A stretch of 7,018 nt of DNA, from NCBI GenBank assembly GCA_039183635.1, contig JBCDBL010000163.1, positions 1 to 7,018 of the forward strand, written 5' to 3'. Under the pieces are notes generated by a model, which did no database searches, had not been told where the DNA came from, and was given only the letters and a program-made list of their open reading frames with translations. This stretch comes from JBCDBL01 sp039183635. Its GTDB lineage: Bacteria > Pseudomonadota > Alphaproteobacteria > Caulobacterales > Parvularculaceae. The stretch's first letter is position 1. Every line of letters starts with the position of its first letter. Shown one piece after another: positions 1 through 6,566 of this stretch. The translations under genes and the position numbers were made by a program.

Positions 1-1359
1 GAGGCGGTGGGCGTCGAACCGGTCCCGGAGCTTAACGCCGTCCACTTTGCCGTCTTTGAACACGATCCGACGCTCCGGCATATCGAGGTCGAGGGGAGAT
101 CGCGTCTCCCGCGCTTTTACAAGCGCTTTGTAAGCGGAATAAAGCGGCGCCAACACGTCCTTGGCGAAGGGGGCTGCGGCGGCGCACGGGGCGCCGTCAA
201 AGGCGGTCTGCGCCTCCTCATAGGAGAGCTTCACCGCAGAGCGCATGATGGCGCGCAGGAATTTATGGCCGCGCTTCCGCCCGCTTTTGTCGAAGATCAT
301 CTCCACGGCGAGGCAGGGGCGGTCCTCTCTCTCCCGCAGGGAGCAGAGGCCATTCGACAGCCGCTCCGGCAGCATCGGAACCACACGGTCCGGCAGGTAC
401 ACCGAATTGCCCCTGGCTGCGGCGCCTTTGTCGAGGGCGGAGCCTGGGGGCACGTAATAGGCGACGTCGGCGATCGCCACGATAATCCGCCAACCGCCTT
501 TGTTCTTAGGGTCCGCGTCGGGGGCGGCGTAAACGGCGTCGTCATGGTCCCGCGCGTCGGCGGGGTCGATGGTGAGAAGGGGCGTGTCGCGCAGATCCGT
601 GCGGCCTTTTAACGGCGCGGGTTTGGCGTCCTCAGCCTCTTTCAGCTCAGCGTCTGAAAAGCCCGTGGGGATGTTGTGGTCGGCGAGAGCGATGACGGAG
701 AACGATGTTTGATCGTCGATGGAGCCGACGATCTCTTTCACCTCGCCATGTTTCAGGCCGTACCGGCGCTCCCTCTTCAGAACGACGTAGACGAGGTCGC
801 CGGTCTTGGCGCCGTTGACGTCGGCCTTGGCGATAATGACGTCATGGCGGGATTTGCGGTCCACGGGATCGATGCGCCCGCCCGTGGGCGTTTTGCGGAA
901 GACGCCGAGGATGCGGTGGGCGCTCTGGCCGAGGCGTTTGATGATGCGCGCCTCATAGGCGCCGCCGTCGATGGATGTGAGGCGCGCCAGGGCCCGGTCG
1001 CCGACGCCGATGGCGGGCCGGGCCCCGCCGGTGCGGCCTTCCCCGGGGGCGAGGTAGATTCGCGGCGGGGCGGCCTCGCCCTTCCACTGGGTGGGCGCGC
1101 CGAGCAGCTCCCCGTCCGCATCCTGATCGACGATGTCGATGACCGTCACCTCCGGCAGGGCGCCCGCTTTCGCCATACGTTTGCGGCCGGACTTGTCGAT
1201 GAGGCCTTCTTCGGTCATTTCCTTCAACAGCGCGCGCAGCTCCGCCCGGGCGGCGCCCTTGATGTCGAAGGCCCGCGCAATCTCCCGCCGCGTCGTCTCC
1301 CCGGATGACGTTTCGATGAATTTCAGAATATCGTCCTTAGACGGAAGAGAGGCGGTCAC
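1..1359 (-). CDS. rnr: Ribonuclease R, N-terminal 453 codons (3' end beyond the window)
   Basis: RNase R is a processive 3'-to-5' exoribonuclease of the RNase II/RNB family that degrades structured RNA in the cytoplasm. The frame is open from a GTG at 1359 to the window edge. An N-terminal winged-helix-like region (about residues 8-65, including TTRREIARAF) is followed by cold-shock-type beta domains (about 70-225). The RNB catalytic domain starts near 255. The motif TIDPADARDHDD at 263-274 supplies the metal-binding aspartates (D265, D271, D273, D274). The conserved SVYLPDRVVPMLPERLSNG lies at 319-337. The rest of RNB and the S1 domain lie outside, since the family is usually about 750-800 residues. 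GTG is the only ATG/GTG/TTG codon between the upstream in-frame TAA and the conserved N-terminus; no clear Shine-Dalgarno precedes it. An ATG at 1370 is in another frame and soon stops. Identity is very secure; the start is likely. Confidence 0.94.
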   Translation of the reverse strand, partial: MTASLPSKDDILKFIETSSGETTRREIARAFDIKGAARAELRALLKEMTEEGLIDKSGRKRMAKAGALPEVTVIDIVDQDADGELLGAPTQWKGEAAPPRIYLAPGEGRTGGARPAIGVGDRALARLTSIDGGAYEARIIKRLGQSAHRILGVFRKTPTGGRIDPVDRKSRHDVIIAKADVNGAKTGDLVYVVLKRERRYGLKHGEVKEIVGSIDDQTSFSVIALADHNIPTGFSDAELKEAEDAKPAPLKGRTDLRDTPLLTIDPADARDHDDAVYAAPDADPKNKGGWRIIVAIADVAYYVPPGSALDKGAAARGNSVYLPDRVVPMLPERLSNGLCSLREREDRPCLAVEMIFDKSGRKRGHKFLRAIMRSAVKLSYEEAQTAFDGAPCAAAAPFAKDVLAPLYSAYKALVKARETRSPLDLDMPERRIVFKDGKVDGVKLRDRFDAHRL

Positions 1360-1397
1360 GGGAAGTAGGCATTTCGTATTTTGTGAATAGTCTGGTG

Positions 1398-1425
1398 ATT
1401 ATGACGAAGTCGTCATCCCAAACAA
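1398..1425 (-). promoter_or_regulatory. Candidate sigma-70-type promoter for rnr
   Basis: On the minus strand a TTGTTT hexamer (1420-1425) is followed after 16 nt by CATAAT (1398-1403), five of six matches to the -10 consensus. The -10 element ends about 38 nt before the GTG of rnr, giving a plausible short leader. The -35 hexamer is weak (three matches) and lies inside the left arm of the repeat at 1411-1514. This is seen only as a motif match and could be chance. Confidence 0.3.
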
Positions 1426-1514
1426 GCCGAACGTTAGTTCGGCGCAGATTTGGGATCCAGGGTCGCTTGTTCTCAGTATGCCGCCCCTGGATCCCAGCTT
1501 TCGCTGGGATGACG
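1411..1514. repeat. Dispersed palindromic repeat (VIPAKAGIQ type), 104 bp with nested hairpins
   Basis: The element is bounded by a perfect 10-bp inverted repeat, CGTCATCCCA (1411-1420) and TGGGATGACG (1505-1514). Inside is a perfect 12-bp pair, TGGGATCCAGGG (1451-1462) and CCCTGGATCCCA (1485-1496). Each arm also folds on itself. On the left, ATCCCAAA (1415-1422) pairs with TTTGGGAT (1449-1456) around a CCGAAC-GTTA-GTTCGG hairpin (1427-1442). On the right, ATCCCAGC pairs with GCTGGGAT around TTTC (1491-1510). Read on the minus strand one frame gives VIPAKAGIQ, a peptide string familiar from spurious ORFs over dispersed repeats in Proteobacteria. It sits between the stop of the exonuclease gene and the start of rnr. 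It may be a non-autonomous mobile repeat and may also stall or end transcription. Only one copy is in this window. Confidence 0.85.
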
Positions 1515-1530
1515 TTTAGAGAATGTGTGG

Positions 1531-2559
1531 TCAATCCCCTTCGTCCTCATATCCGACCAGAGACAGGGGCCGCGCCTTGACGCCCATGAGCTCCGCCTGG
1601 CGCACCAGGGCCTCCTCGCGGCCGTGGGTGACCCACAGCTCCTCCGGCGCGACGTCGCGGACGGTGTCGGTGAGCTCGTCCCAATCTGCGTGGTCGGAGA
1701 GGATGAGCGGCAGCTCCACGCCCCGCTGCTTCGCCCGTTGGCGCACCCGCATCCAGCCGGAGGCGAAGGCGGGCAGAGGGTCGGCGAAGCGCCGGGCCCA
1801 TTTGTCGGCGAAGGCCGAGGGCGGGGCGATGACGATTTTCCCGGCGAAATCCCGTTTTTGGCCTTTATCGGCGATCGTGGCGGGCTGCAAGGGGCCGAGG
1901 GCGACGCCTTCTTCCTCGTAAAGCGCGCAGAGGGCTTTCAGGGCGCCGTGGATGAAAATCGGCGCGTCGTAGCCGGCCTCCCGCAGCAAGCAGATGATCC
2001 GCTGGGCCTTGCCAAGGGCGTAGGCGCCCACAAGGTGGGTGCGTTCGGGAAACTGGGCGAGGGAGGCGAGGAGCTTCCCGATCTCCCCGGCGTCGTCAGG
2101 GTGGCGGAACACCGGCAGGCCGAAGGTCGCCTCTGAAATGAACACATGGCAGGGCACAGGCTCAAAACGCGAGCAGGTGGGATCGCGGCGGCGCTTGTAA
2201 TCGCCCGAGGCGACGATTTTCAGGCCGCGATGTTGAACCACGGCCTGGGCCGAGCCCAGCACATGACCCGCCGGGGCCAGGGCGACGTCAACGCCGTTCA
2301 CCTGGACCGTTTCGCCAAACCGCAATTCCTGGCGATGCGCCGTGAAATCCGCCCCGTATCGCGCCGCCATGATCCGCAAGGTTTCCCGCGTCGCCAGGAC
2401 AGCGCCATGGCCGGCCCGGGCGTGATCGGCATGTCCGTGGGTGACGACGGCCCGGTCCACCGGGCGCACCGGATCCACATAAAAATCCCCAGGCGGACAA
2501 TAAAGGCCTGTGGGTGTCGGTCTTAGAAGGTCTTCAGGGCGCAGCATCGCCGCCGTCAT
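1531..2559 (-). CDS. Metallo-beta-lactamase-fold exonuclease, DNA-ligase-associated family
   Basis: Encodes 342 residues resembling the ligase-associated DNA exonuclease family, distant relatives of SNM1/Artemis and CPSF73 nucleases. These usually occur in a repair cluster with an ATP-dependent ligase, an Lhr-type helicase and a metallophosphoesterase. The metal-binding signature HGHADH spans residues 41-46 (H41, H43, D45, H46). Further likely ligands are H99 in AGHVLGS, D120 in SGDY, H290 in SDHADW and H312 in THGREE, in the order expected for the fold. The conserved SEATFG is at 142-147. Length is normal for the family and no key residue is missing. The ATG at 2559 overlaps the tetR stop as ATGA; a second in-frame ATG four codons later is possible. 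No typical partner gene lies on either side here: upstream is a TetR regulator and downstream, beyond the repeat, is rnr. Family assignment is strong; DNA exonuclease activity is inferred from the family. Confidence 0.88.
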   Translation of the reverse strand: MTAAMLRPEDLLRPTPTGLYCPPGDFYVDPVRPVDRAVVTHGHADHARAGHGAVLATRETLRIMAARYGADFTAHRQELRFGETVQVNGVDVALAPAGHVLGSAQAVVQHRGLKIVASGDYKRRRDPTCSRFEPVPCHVFISEATFGLPVFRHPDDAGEIGKLLASLAQFPERTHLVGAYALGKAQRIICLLREAGYDAPIFIHGALKALCALYEEEGVALGPLQPATIADKGQKRDFAGKIVIAPPSAFADKWARRFADPLPAFASGWMRVRQRAKQRGVELPLILSDHADWDELTDTVRDVAPEELWVTHGREEALVRQAELMGVKARPLSLVGYEDEGD

Positions 2560-3188
2560 TTCGGCGCATAAATCTTCAAAAACGCAGATACCGACCTTTG
2601 CACATGTCTGAGGATCGCATCTTCCGTAACCAAATCGGTTCGACCCAACACCGCGTACATATGCAAAGGCTCTTTCATTAAACTACACAAATACCAGGCC
2701 GCCTCTTGCTTATCTTCGATGACAAGCGAACCCATGTCACATTGGCGATCGAAATAATGGATAAGAACGCCAATCACCTTGTCGGAACCGTTGGCGATGA
2801 ACGCCTCTGCTATGTCCGGGGCGTCTGAAGCGATAAACGTGACGAGCTTGTGAAGCGCGATTGCGTCTTCGTCGAGCAGTAATGAAAGCATCCGCACGCC
2901 GAAGTCGTGCAGGAAAATATCCGGCGGGGTTCCAAATCCTGTCTCCGACATGTCCAGGGGCAACACCTGCTGGCATGTGCGCGAGACGACGCCGGCGAAC
3001 AAAGCTTCTTTAGATTGGAAGCGGTTATAGACTGTGCGTTTCGATACGTTGGCCTCGGCCGCAATGACGTCCATGCTTGCAGCGTCAAACCCTCTTGAGA
3101 GAAAGATTTTTTGCGCGGCGTCGAGAATGGCGCCGCCTTTGGCGTCGTCCGGCTCAAATGCGTCAGGGGCGATAGCGCTTTTGGGCAT
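2556..3188 (-). CDS. TetR/AcrR-family transcriptional regulator
   Basis: Encodes 210 residues from the preferred start. The N-terminal TetR DNA-binding domain covers about residues 17-64. The helix-turn-helix is at about 38-57, with the family pattern SMDVIAAEANVSKRTVYNRF followed by SKEALF. The C-terminal half (about 80-205) is a helical ligand-binding and dimerisation domain that looks AefR-like, judged by eye from the ASDAPDIAEAF region; the ligand cannot be predicted. An in-frame ATG at 3245 would add 19 residues. The start at 3188 is preferred because GGAGA lies just upstream and because the longer version would have to be translated through the palindrome at 3203-3223. The stop overlaps the start of the exonuclease gene by 4 bp (ATGA), so the two form an operon with likely translational coupling. 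Autoregulation is likely. Control of the exonuclease follows from the operon, while control of the divergent penicillin-binding protein is only possible. Confidence 0.87.
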   Translation of the reverse strand: MPKSAIAPDAFEPDDAKGGAILDAAQKIFLSRGFDAASMDVIAAEANVSKRTVYNRFQSKEALFAGVVSRTCQQVLPLDMSETGFGTPPDIFLHDFGVRMLSLLLDEDAIALHKLVTFIASDAPDIAEAFIANGSDKVIGVLIHYFDRQCDMGSLVIEDKQEAAWYLCSLMKEPLHMYAVLGRTDLVTEDAILRHVQRSVSAFLKIYAPK

Positions 3189-3202
3189 AGGTCTCCGATA
3201 GG

Positions 3203-3223
3203 TAAACTGCACGGTGTAGTTAA
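3203..3223. promoter_or_regulatory. Candidate TetR operator, 21-bp imperfect palindrome
   Basis: The half-sites TAAACTGCAC (3203-3212) and GTGTAGTTAA (3214-3223) flank a central G and match as an inverted repeat at 8 of 10 positions. The size and position, ending 15 nt before the tetR ATG, are typical of an autoregulatory TetR-family operator. A possible minus-strand promoter overlaps it: TTGATT (3244-3249), then 17 nt, then TACTTA (3221-3226), whose -10 match is poor. Binding is inferred. Confidence 0.5.
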
Positions 3224-3269
3224 GTACCGCATTCTGTCGCTTCAATCAAGGTTGATGCATTCACGCGCC

Positions 3270-3308
3270 GTTAACCAAATGTCAGCTATTCCAAGCTGTT
3301 AACAAATG
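3270..3308. repeat. Direct repeats GTTAAC(C)AAATG flanking a short inverted repeat
   Basis: GTTAACCAAATG (3270-3281) recurs as GTTAACAAATG (3298-3308), differing by one C. Between them is the inverted repeat CAGCT-attcca-AGCTG (3283-3298). The second copy forms the left half of the CtrA-like box at 3299-3313. The first looks like a degenerate version of the same box (TTAA, 7 nt, TCAG). This points to a paired regulatory site in front of the penicillin-binding protein, or to one motif duplicated by chance in an AT-rich spacer. Confidence 0.4.
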
Positions 3309-3313
3309 ATTAA
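3299..3313 (+). promoter_or_regulatory. Candidate CtrA-binding box (TTAA-N7-TTAA)
   Basis: TTAACAAATGATTAA has both TTAA half-sites at the 7-nt spacing known for the alphaproteobacterial cell-cycle regulator CtrA. It ends 15 nt before the ATG of the penicillin-binding protein gene. A GAATC at 3319-3323, matching the CcrM methylation site GANTC, lies between the box and the start codon. So close to the start, a bound regulator would more likely repress or act on a very short leader. No clear -35/-10 pair was found for the rightward gene. Motif match only. Confidence 0.48.
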
Positions 3314-3328
3314 ACGACGAATCCGGCT

Positions 3329-5332
3329 ATGGCGCGACGTTCTTCAAAATCTTCGACCGCTCGTAAAAGCAAGGGGCGCAGGGGCGGACCGTCCAGAAGG
3401 TCGGTTCGGGCGCCCCGACGCACGCCGCCCCGCATCAGCGGTTATCTGATGGCGTTGCGCCATGTGGCGGCGGCCTTTTCGTTTTTGTGCCTGATCGGCG
3501 CGGCCTTTATTTTCTATTACGCAGCGGATTTACCGAGCACCTCCGGGCTATGGTCTGTTGACAGGCGGCCTGCGGTGACCGTGCTTGATCGGCGCGGGGA
3601 GAAGATCTCGGTTTATGGGCTGACCTATGGCGCGCCCGTGCGCCTGGCTGATTTGCCGCCCCATGTGGGGCAGGCTGTCATCGCGCTTGAGGACCGTAAT
3701 TTCCACCACCATGTGGGCGTCAATCCTTTGTCTGTCCTGCGCGCGCTGTTGGTGAACGCCAAGGAAGGTGAAATTCGGCAAGGGGCGAGCACGATCACCC
3801 AGCAACTCGCCAAGAACCTTTTCCTCAGCCCGGAGAAAACCTTAAAGCGAAAAGTGCAGGAGGCGATCCTCGCTTTATGGTTGGAGGCGCGGTTCTCCAA
3901 GGACGAAATTCTGACGTTGTATCTAAACCGTGTTTACTTCGGCGCCGGCGCCTATGGAATTGAAGCGGCGGCCCAGAGATATTTCGGCGTCGCTGCTGAA
4001 GATCTCAGCATCGGACAATCCGCCGTTCTGGCGGGGCTGTTGAAGGCGCCGTCCCGTTACGCCCCCACCCACAGCCCTGAAGGCGCCGCGGGGCGCGGCA
4101 CGATGGCCCTCGACGCCATGGTCGAGGCGGGCTTTCTGACGCCGCGCGAGCGGGTTTTGGCTGCTGAGGCGCCTGTCGTGCTTGCCGCCCAGGGCGCCAG
4201 CGCCGGCTCCGCCCATTTCGTCGATTACGTGGTCGCCGTTCTGCCTGATCTCATCGGCGCCTATGATGCCGACATTATCGCTCGCACAAGCCTCGATTTG
4301 TCCGTACAGCGCGCAGCTGAAGCTGCGGTCCTTAGCGCCGCTGCAGACGGGGCGTTTCCTGCCGAAGCGGAAGCCGCCTTTGTCGCTTTGGACCTTCAGG
4401 GCGGCGTTACGGCCATGGTGGGCGGGCGCGATTATGCGGCGAGCCAGTTCAATCGCGCCGTCAACGCCCGCCGGCAACCGGGGTCGGCGTTCAAACCCTT
4501 CGTCTATCTCGCCGCGCTTGAGGCCGGGTTCTCCCCGCGCTCCCGCGTCATTGACGCGCCGCTTACGCTCGGAAATTGGTCCCCTGCGAACTATCGCGAT
4601 AAGTATTACGGCAAGGTGACCCTGACGGACGCTTTAGCAAAATCCTTGAACACCGCTGCGGTGCGGGTGTCTGAACGCGTTGGGCCCGGCCGCGCTGCGG
4701 GCGCTGCGCGTCGGCTTGGCGTAAAGTCCGATGTCCGCGTCCATAGGTCTCTTGCCCTTGGAGTGTCTGAGGTCACGTTGCTGGAGCTAACGAACGCCTA
4801 CGCGCCATTTGCGAACGGCGGGTACGCCGCGCCGGTCCATGCCGTTTTGGAGGTTGAGACAGCCGAAGGACGGTTGCTTTATGAACGCGCGCCGCAGGGG
4901 GCCAAACGGGTGATCGCCGAGAAAAACTGGCGCGACATTGCAAAGATGCTGGAAGTTGTCGTTGCCGAGGGGACAGGGCGCCGGGCGCAATTGCCGGGCC
5001 GTACGGTGGCGGGAAAAACCGGCACCACCCAGGGCTATCGCGACGCCTGGTTTATTGGGTATGCGGAGGACTATATCGCAGGGGTCTGGGTCGGCCGGGA
5101 CGATAACGCCCCCCTTGGGGACGTCACGGGCGGGCGTGCGCCGGCGGAGATTTGGCGGCGTGCGGCTGGCGCGAGCCTTCCCGGCGCGCCGGCGCGGGCG
5201 CTGAAGCCTTTTGTCGCGTACAAAGAGCCGTCCCCGGCGCTGCAAACCATGACTGCGCCGACGCCCGCCGCGTCTGAAGGGAAAACCATGGAAGACCTGC
5301 TGGCGGAGATCGCCGGCGGGGAAGGGTTTTAA
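3329..5332 (+). CDS. Bifunctional class A penicillin-binding protein (PBP1A-type)
   Basis: This 667-residue membrane-anchored enzyme should polymerise lipid II into glycan strands and cross-link the peptide stems in the periplasm. A very basic cytoplasmic tail (1-36) precedes one transmembrane segment (about 43-66). The glycosyltransferase 51 domain (about 80-270) carries EDRNFHHHVG (121-130, catalytic E121), GASTITQQLAKNLF (152-165), the RKVQEA..LALWLE region (174-186) and YLNRVYFGAGAYG (198-210). The transpeptidase domain (about 315-615) carries SAFK (S386 nucleophile, K389), SLN (439-441) and KTGT (563-566), so both active sites look intact. It is shorter than many PBP1A proteins of around 800 residues, with no room for an extra OB-type insert between the domains. 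The ATG at 3329 has no clear Shine-Dalgarno, but the basic tail reads naturally from it. The gene is divergent from tetR and convergent with the monooxygenase gene, 22 bp away. Confidence 0.95.
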   Translation: MARRSSKSSTARKSKGRRGGPSRRSVRAPRRTPPRISGYLMALRHVAAAFSFLCLIGAAFIFYYAADLPSTSGLWSVDRRPAVTVLDRRGEKISVYGLTYGAPVRLADLPPHVGQAVIALEDRNFHHHVGVNPLSVLRALLVNAKEGEIRQGASTITQQLAKNLFLSPEKTLKRKVQEAILALWLEARFSKDEILTLYLNRVYFGAGAYGIEAAAQRYFGVAAEDLSIGQSAVLAGLLKAPSRYAPTHSPEGAAGRGTMALDAMVEAGFLTPRERVLAAEAPVVLAAQGASAGSAHFVDYVVAVLPDLIGAYDADIIARTSLDLSVQRAAEAAVLSAAADGAFPAEAEAAFVALDLQGGVTAMVGGRDYAASQFNRAVNARRQPGSAFKPFVYLAALEAGFSPRSRVIDAPLTLGNWSPANYRDKYYGKVTLTDALAKSLNTAAVRVSERVGPGRAAGAARRLGVKSDVRVHRSLALGVSEVTLLELTNAYAPFANGGYAAPVHAVLEVETAEGRLLYERAPQGAKRVIAEKNWRDIAKMLEVVVAEGTGRRAQLPGRTVAGKTGTTQGYRDAWFIGYAEDYIAGVWVGRDDNAPLGDVTGGRAPAEIWRRAAGASLPGAPARALKPFVAYKEPSPALQTMTAPTPAASEGKTMEDLLAEIAGGEGF

Positions 5333-5354
5333 ACTATGGAATGGGCGCGGTGTT

Positions 5355-6545
5355 TCACCCGTTCAGGCCCAACGGCGCCAAAGGCGCGCCGAGGGCGCCG
5401 CTCACCATCGCCGCTTGCAGTTTCCGAACAAGGGGCAAGCGGCTTATCGGCGCAATCGCCCAGTCGCGCACCGCCGGCAGAAGGGTCGAATCCGATTGAT
5501 AAATCGGCGTAAACAGCCAACTCATGGTCTGAAACAGATGAATATGTCCCGAACGGAGCTGTGCGTAGCGCGATAGGCCTGTTGCAACATTCGACGTTTC
5601 GCGCATGGCGAGCGCAAGGGCGTAGGCGTCGAGCAGCGCCATATTCGCCCCTTGTCCGAGCTGCGGGCTTGTCGCGTGCCAGCTGTCCCCCGTATGCGCG
5701 ATGCGGCCGTCCGTATGGGGCCGGTGTGTCCGGTGACGGTAACGCGCGAAAGCGAGGTCGTCATGGGTTTTGATGTGGTCGAGCACAGGCGCTGTTTCGG
5801 GCCACAGAGCGACGGCCTCCTGTTTCCACGCGGCGAGAGGGGCTGTGCGGAATGCATCGTATGCATCGGTGCGCAAGGACCAGAAATAGGTCGCCATGGC
5901 CTTCGCCTCCGGCTGCGTCCGTCCGGACGGCATAACGCCGGCCATTTGGCGCGCCGCGAGATAGCGCTGCTGAAGAGCGTCTTGTTGAAAAGGCGCGCCC
6001 GTCGGAGCCGGAACCGTCGTCCAGAGCGCGCCATAGGCGAGGTCCTGTTTCGGCTGTTGCGATAAAACCGAACGCGCGCCGAGAGCGTCCACCACAAGGT
6101 CGAAGGGGCCGTGTCGCCGGCCCCGGTCGTCCGTAAGCGTTCCTTCGGTGCTGTCCGCTTCGGTAACGCGAACGTTAGGCGTGATATCAACGCCGTTAGC
6201 TTTTGCCGCGTCGAACAGAACATTGAACAGTGCTGTGCGCTGTACGCCGAGCCCCGTCAGCCCGTCTCTCAGTGCGGCGTAGCGCACATCCAAAACCGTC
6301 CGGCCGGATGAGATTGAGACGCCGAGCAGGCGCCGGATCGGCGCGCCCAGGTTCTCAATCGTCTCTCTAAGGCCAAGCGCGCCGAGAACTGCGAGACCTG
6401 TTTCCTGGAGCATGAGGCCGGCGCCCACAGGGCGCGGCGCGTCGAATTGGTCGAATACAACGACGCTCGCCCCGTCCCGCGCCAACGCTATCGCGGCGGC
6501 CAACCCGCAAACGCCGGCGCCTGCGATGCCGATCGATAAAGGAAT
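5355..6545 (-). CDS. FAD-dependent monooxygenase (group A, PHBH fold), probable ATT start
   Basis: Encodes about 396 residues of an aromatic-hydroxylase-like flavoprotein that should use NAD(P)H and O2; the substrate is unknown. The FAD-binding dinucleotide motif GAGVCG is at 9-14 with an acidic D32 at the end of the second strand. A degenerate DG motif, DALGARS, is at 153-159. The GD motif is at 286-301, reading TGDSWHATSPQLGQGAN, with GD, P294 and GQGAN as in related enzymes. Between the upstream in-frame TAG (6564-6566) and the motif there is no ATG, GTG or TTG. The first such codon, TTG at 6503, would delete the nucleotide-binding motif. ATT at 6543-6545 gives a natural N-terminus (MPLSIGIAGAGVCG) and has AGGGGAA 6 nt upstream. 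Either ATT is used or the start has been lost by mutation. The body of the gene is intact. Function class is secure, start uncertain. Confidence 0.85.
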   Translation of the reverse strand: MPLSIGIAGAGVCGLAAAIALARDGASVVVFDQFDAPRPVGAGLMLQETGLAVLGALGLRETIENLGAPIRRLLGVSISSGRTVLDVRYAALRDGLTGLGVQRTALFNVLFDAAKANGVDITPNVRVTEADSTEGTLTDDRGRRHGPFDLVVDALGARSVLSQQPKQDLAYGALWTTVPAPTGAPFQQDALQQRYLAARQMAGVMPSGRTQPEAKAMATYFWSLRTDAYDAFRTAPLAAWKQEAVALWPETAPVLDHIKTHDDLAFARYRHRTHRPHTDGRIAHTGDSWHATSPQLGQGANMALLDAYALALAMRETSNVATGLSRYAQLRSGHIHLFQTMSWLFTPIYQSDSTLLPAVRDWAIAPISRLPLVRKLQAAMVSGALGAPLAPLGLNG

Positions 6546-6558
6546 GAGCCGTTCCCCT
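6543..6558 (-). promoter_or_regulatory. Ribosome-binding site and non-canonical ATT start of the monooxygenase gene
   Basis: On the minus strand AGGGGAA (6552-6558) is followed by the 6-nt spacer CGGCTC and then ATT (6543-6545). The purine run is at proper Shine-Dalgarno distance, supporting initiation here. ATT starts are rare but known, for example in infC. No alternative standard start exists in frame upstream of the FAD motif. Confidence 0.5.
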
Positions 6559-6566
6559 ATATGCTA

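Noticed and set aside
7..1308. Long plus-strand open frames at 7-612 and 676-1308
   Set aside because: They lie antisense to rnr, whose minus-strand frame carries the RNB motifs throughout. They reflect the GC-rich codon bias of rnr.
1401..1514. ATGACG on both sides of the repeat (1401-1406 and 1509-1514) as a target-site duplication
   Set aside because: The right copy is part of the repeat's own terminal inverted sequence, and the left one pairs with the left end as ATGACG-AAGT-CGTCAT. It is not a clean flanking duplication.
1337..1534. Minus-strand reading frame of 65 codons containing VIPAKAGIQ
   Set aside because: It is a translation of the palindromic repeat and runs into the rnr start region in a different frame. 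This string is typical of spurious ORFs over such repeats.
1525..2526. Plus-strand open frames opposite the exonuclease gene (1525-2136, 2146-2526)
   Set aside because: No recognisable domain is present. They are antisense to a gene with all metal-binding motifs intact.
3189..3245. Extended TetR start at 3245 adding 19 residues
   Set aside because: The added residues do not resemble a TetR N-terminus and would be read through the likely operator and promoter. The ATG at 3188 has GGAGA just upstream.
3245..3256. ATCAA-GG-TTGAT inverted repeat as a second operator
   Set aside because: It is only 5 bp per arm and overlaps the possible -35 of tetR. It is too short to separate from chance.
3923..4477. 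184-codon minus-strand frame inside the penicillin-binding protein gene
   Set aside because: It is antisense to the end of the glycosyltransferase and the start of the transpeptidase domains, with low-complexity GC-driven composition and no known motif.
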